Source: Larix sibirica (Eukaryota > Streptophyta > Pinopsida > Pinales > Pinaceae). Taken from it: a stretch of 19,697 bases of DNA. The notes under the pieces were generated by a model. It did not search any database. It saw only the letters and a program-made list of their open reading frames with translations, and was not told the origin of the DNA. A program made the translations under genes and the position numbers. This document shows, piece after piece, positions 18,601 through 19,697 of the stretch; the stretch's first letter is position 1, and each line of letters starts with the position of its first letter. Where the stretch lies: positions 1-19,697 of the forward strand of contig NWUY0300010766.1 in assembly GCA_004151065.3 (NCBI GenBank), in the 5' to 3' direction.

Positions 18601-19697
18601 GAGAATTGGTTTGACAACAATAATATCCACACTTTGTTTGATATCTCCAATTGGACCACCTCTGGTAGATGGGATGGGTGGAAGAATTTGGACCTTCCAG
18701 ATCATCTTTACCCAGATTATAGTGTCTTTCTCTCCTTGTTGCATGAGCAGTTCCCATTCAATCTCTCTCTCAAATATAGAAGGGGGTGGGGAAGGACAGG
18801 CTCCTACTCGGTGAAAGAAGGTTACCAATTTGTTCATAACAGGAGGACCCCAGAAACACCAAAGATAACAAATGAGCCAAGGTTTGGTGCAAAGACGGGT
18901 TACCAAAGGTGAATGTATTCTTCCAGGTGCTTTCCCACAGGAAAAAATTTAACTTCTGATAATCTGAGAAAACATGGGATTATTGGCCCACTTCGTTGCA
19001 CCCTATGCAAAGAGTCAGAAGAATCGTTGGAACATCTTTTCCTCGAATGCAAGTTTACCACGGCATTTTGGGATTATGCCTTCAAAAGTTTAAATATCAA
19101 TGTAGTGATGCCAACTAATTGGAATGATATTTTCAAATGTTGGAAGGATTATTATCAAGGTTCGATCTACAAAAACTAGACTTCTTAAGAGCTTGGGAAG
19201 CTTTACCCAGATTCATTAGTTGGAAGATCTAGACTACAAGGAACAAGGAAATTTTTGAAGGCAAGAACACCAGCCCTGACAGGGTCTTCTCTGCAGCCAA
19301 GGCACTCTGGATCGAAGCCTTAGTTTCACGTGTATTGCCAAGCATTAAGCAGGAACCATTGACAGTGGATGAGAGAAATTGGATGGCTTCCTTCCTTATG
19401 CCCCCCTCCTCTCCTTGTTGGTTCAAGCCTTCTAAAACGCAGAGACCCTCGACATGGCAATTGAGAATGAACAAAGATGACTTTCAGCATTAGTGGTCTC
19501 ACTTGGGCTGCAACACTCTATTTTTTTATGGTGCCTCGAAAGGCAATTCAGGGTTGGCAGGTGTGGGGGGAGTTATATTTGACTCCAAGGGGAACAAGCA
19601 AAGAGAGTTTGCCTAGGAAATTGGGAGGAAGACGAACAATGGTGCGGAATGGCTAGGCCTCATCAAAGGGATGGAGATGGCTATTAACCTGGGAATT
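15690..19697 (+). pseudogene. LINE ORF2 polyprotein, copy 2 (endonuclease, RT, zf-RVT, partial RNase H), broken
   Basis: Same domain order as copy 1. The endonuclease keeps SWNCRG, LLIQET and GDFN, but the SDH catalytic triplet reads SNH at 16362-16370. RT is better kept than in copy 1: KLDMENAFDRV, SRGIRQGCP in motif B, and FVDD at 17765-17776 with both Asp. The zf-RVT CTLC...EHLFLEC motif is present. RNase H starts FFYGASKGN with Tyr at 19527-19529 in place of the first catalytic Asp, and is cut by the window end. Stops in the followed frames: 16425, 16629, 16998, 17150, 17426, 18385, 18873, 19230, 19491 and 19614. Frameshifts lie near the A runs at 17134-17141, 18001-18008, about 18946 and 19171-19175, and one lies at about 18855. 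It is non-functional. Confidence 0.9.

Larger units (their letters stand above)
15205..19697 (+). mobile_element. Plant L1-type LINE, copy 2, 5'-incomplete and cut by window end
   Basis: Same family and orientation as copy 1. It begins inside the ORF1 DUF4283 domain, aligning to copy 1 from about 8306. It lacks a middle ORF1 segment, continues through ORF2, and is cut by the window edge in RNase H. Sampled blocks are roughly 80-90% identical to copy 1 by eye. The copies mostly carry different stops and shifts, so they decayed independently rather than by a recent segmental duplication. The 5' edge coincides with the N at 15204 and may be artificial. Confidence 0.92.

Overview
The window looks like nuclear intergenic DNA from a seed plant, and a gymnosperm is my best guess. 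The plant assignment rests on two LINE copies with a plant-type architecture: ORF1 has a DUF4283-like region, and a CCHC zinc knuckle is visible in copy 1. ORF2 carries an AP-type endonuclease, a reverse transcriptase, a zf-RVT zinc motif and an RNase H. 'Gymnosperm' is inferred only from the density of old, unpurged transposon relics. I found no intact cellular gene, tRNA, rRNA or CRISPR array.

Layout. Positions 1-3590 are AT-rich DNA with no recognised gene. Positions 3739-5018 (+) are a broken Helitron replicase N-terminus: CxxC pairs, a DUF6570-like block and the start of the Helitron_like_N domain, spread over several frames. Positions 5022-6690 are unassigned. Positions 6780-7031 (-) hold a small Ty3/gypsy pol relic at the start of its reverse transcriptase, with a possible upstream part at 7231-7491 (-).

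Positions 7925-14882 (+) are a near full-length LINE (copy 1) with a GC-rich leader, ORF1, ORF2, an unusually long 3' region of about 1.26 kb and a short A tail. Positions 14883-15203 are flank containing a 50-bp imperfect duplication and a very AT-rich tract. Position 15204 is an N. From 15205 to the window end is a second LINE of the same family and orientation (copy 2). It lacks its 5' end, has lost the middle of ORF1, and runs off the window inside RNase H.

Both LINE copies are dead, with many in-frame stops, frameshifts and mutated catalytic residues, but their lesions mostly differ, so each serves as a partial reference for the other. By eye they are roughly 80-90% identical in sampled blocks. 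Shared features probably reflect the parent family. These are a UAAUG overlap joining the ORF1 stop to the ORF2 start, and a Tyr where the first RNase H catalytic Asp is expected. The 3' region of copy 1 also contains a mostly open, coiled-coil-like frame that a standard plant L1 would not have. I found no new intact system; the best leads are the UAAUG junction, the 3' frame and the Helitron subtype.
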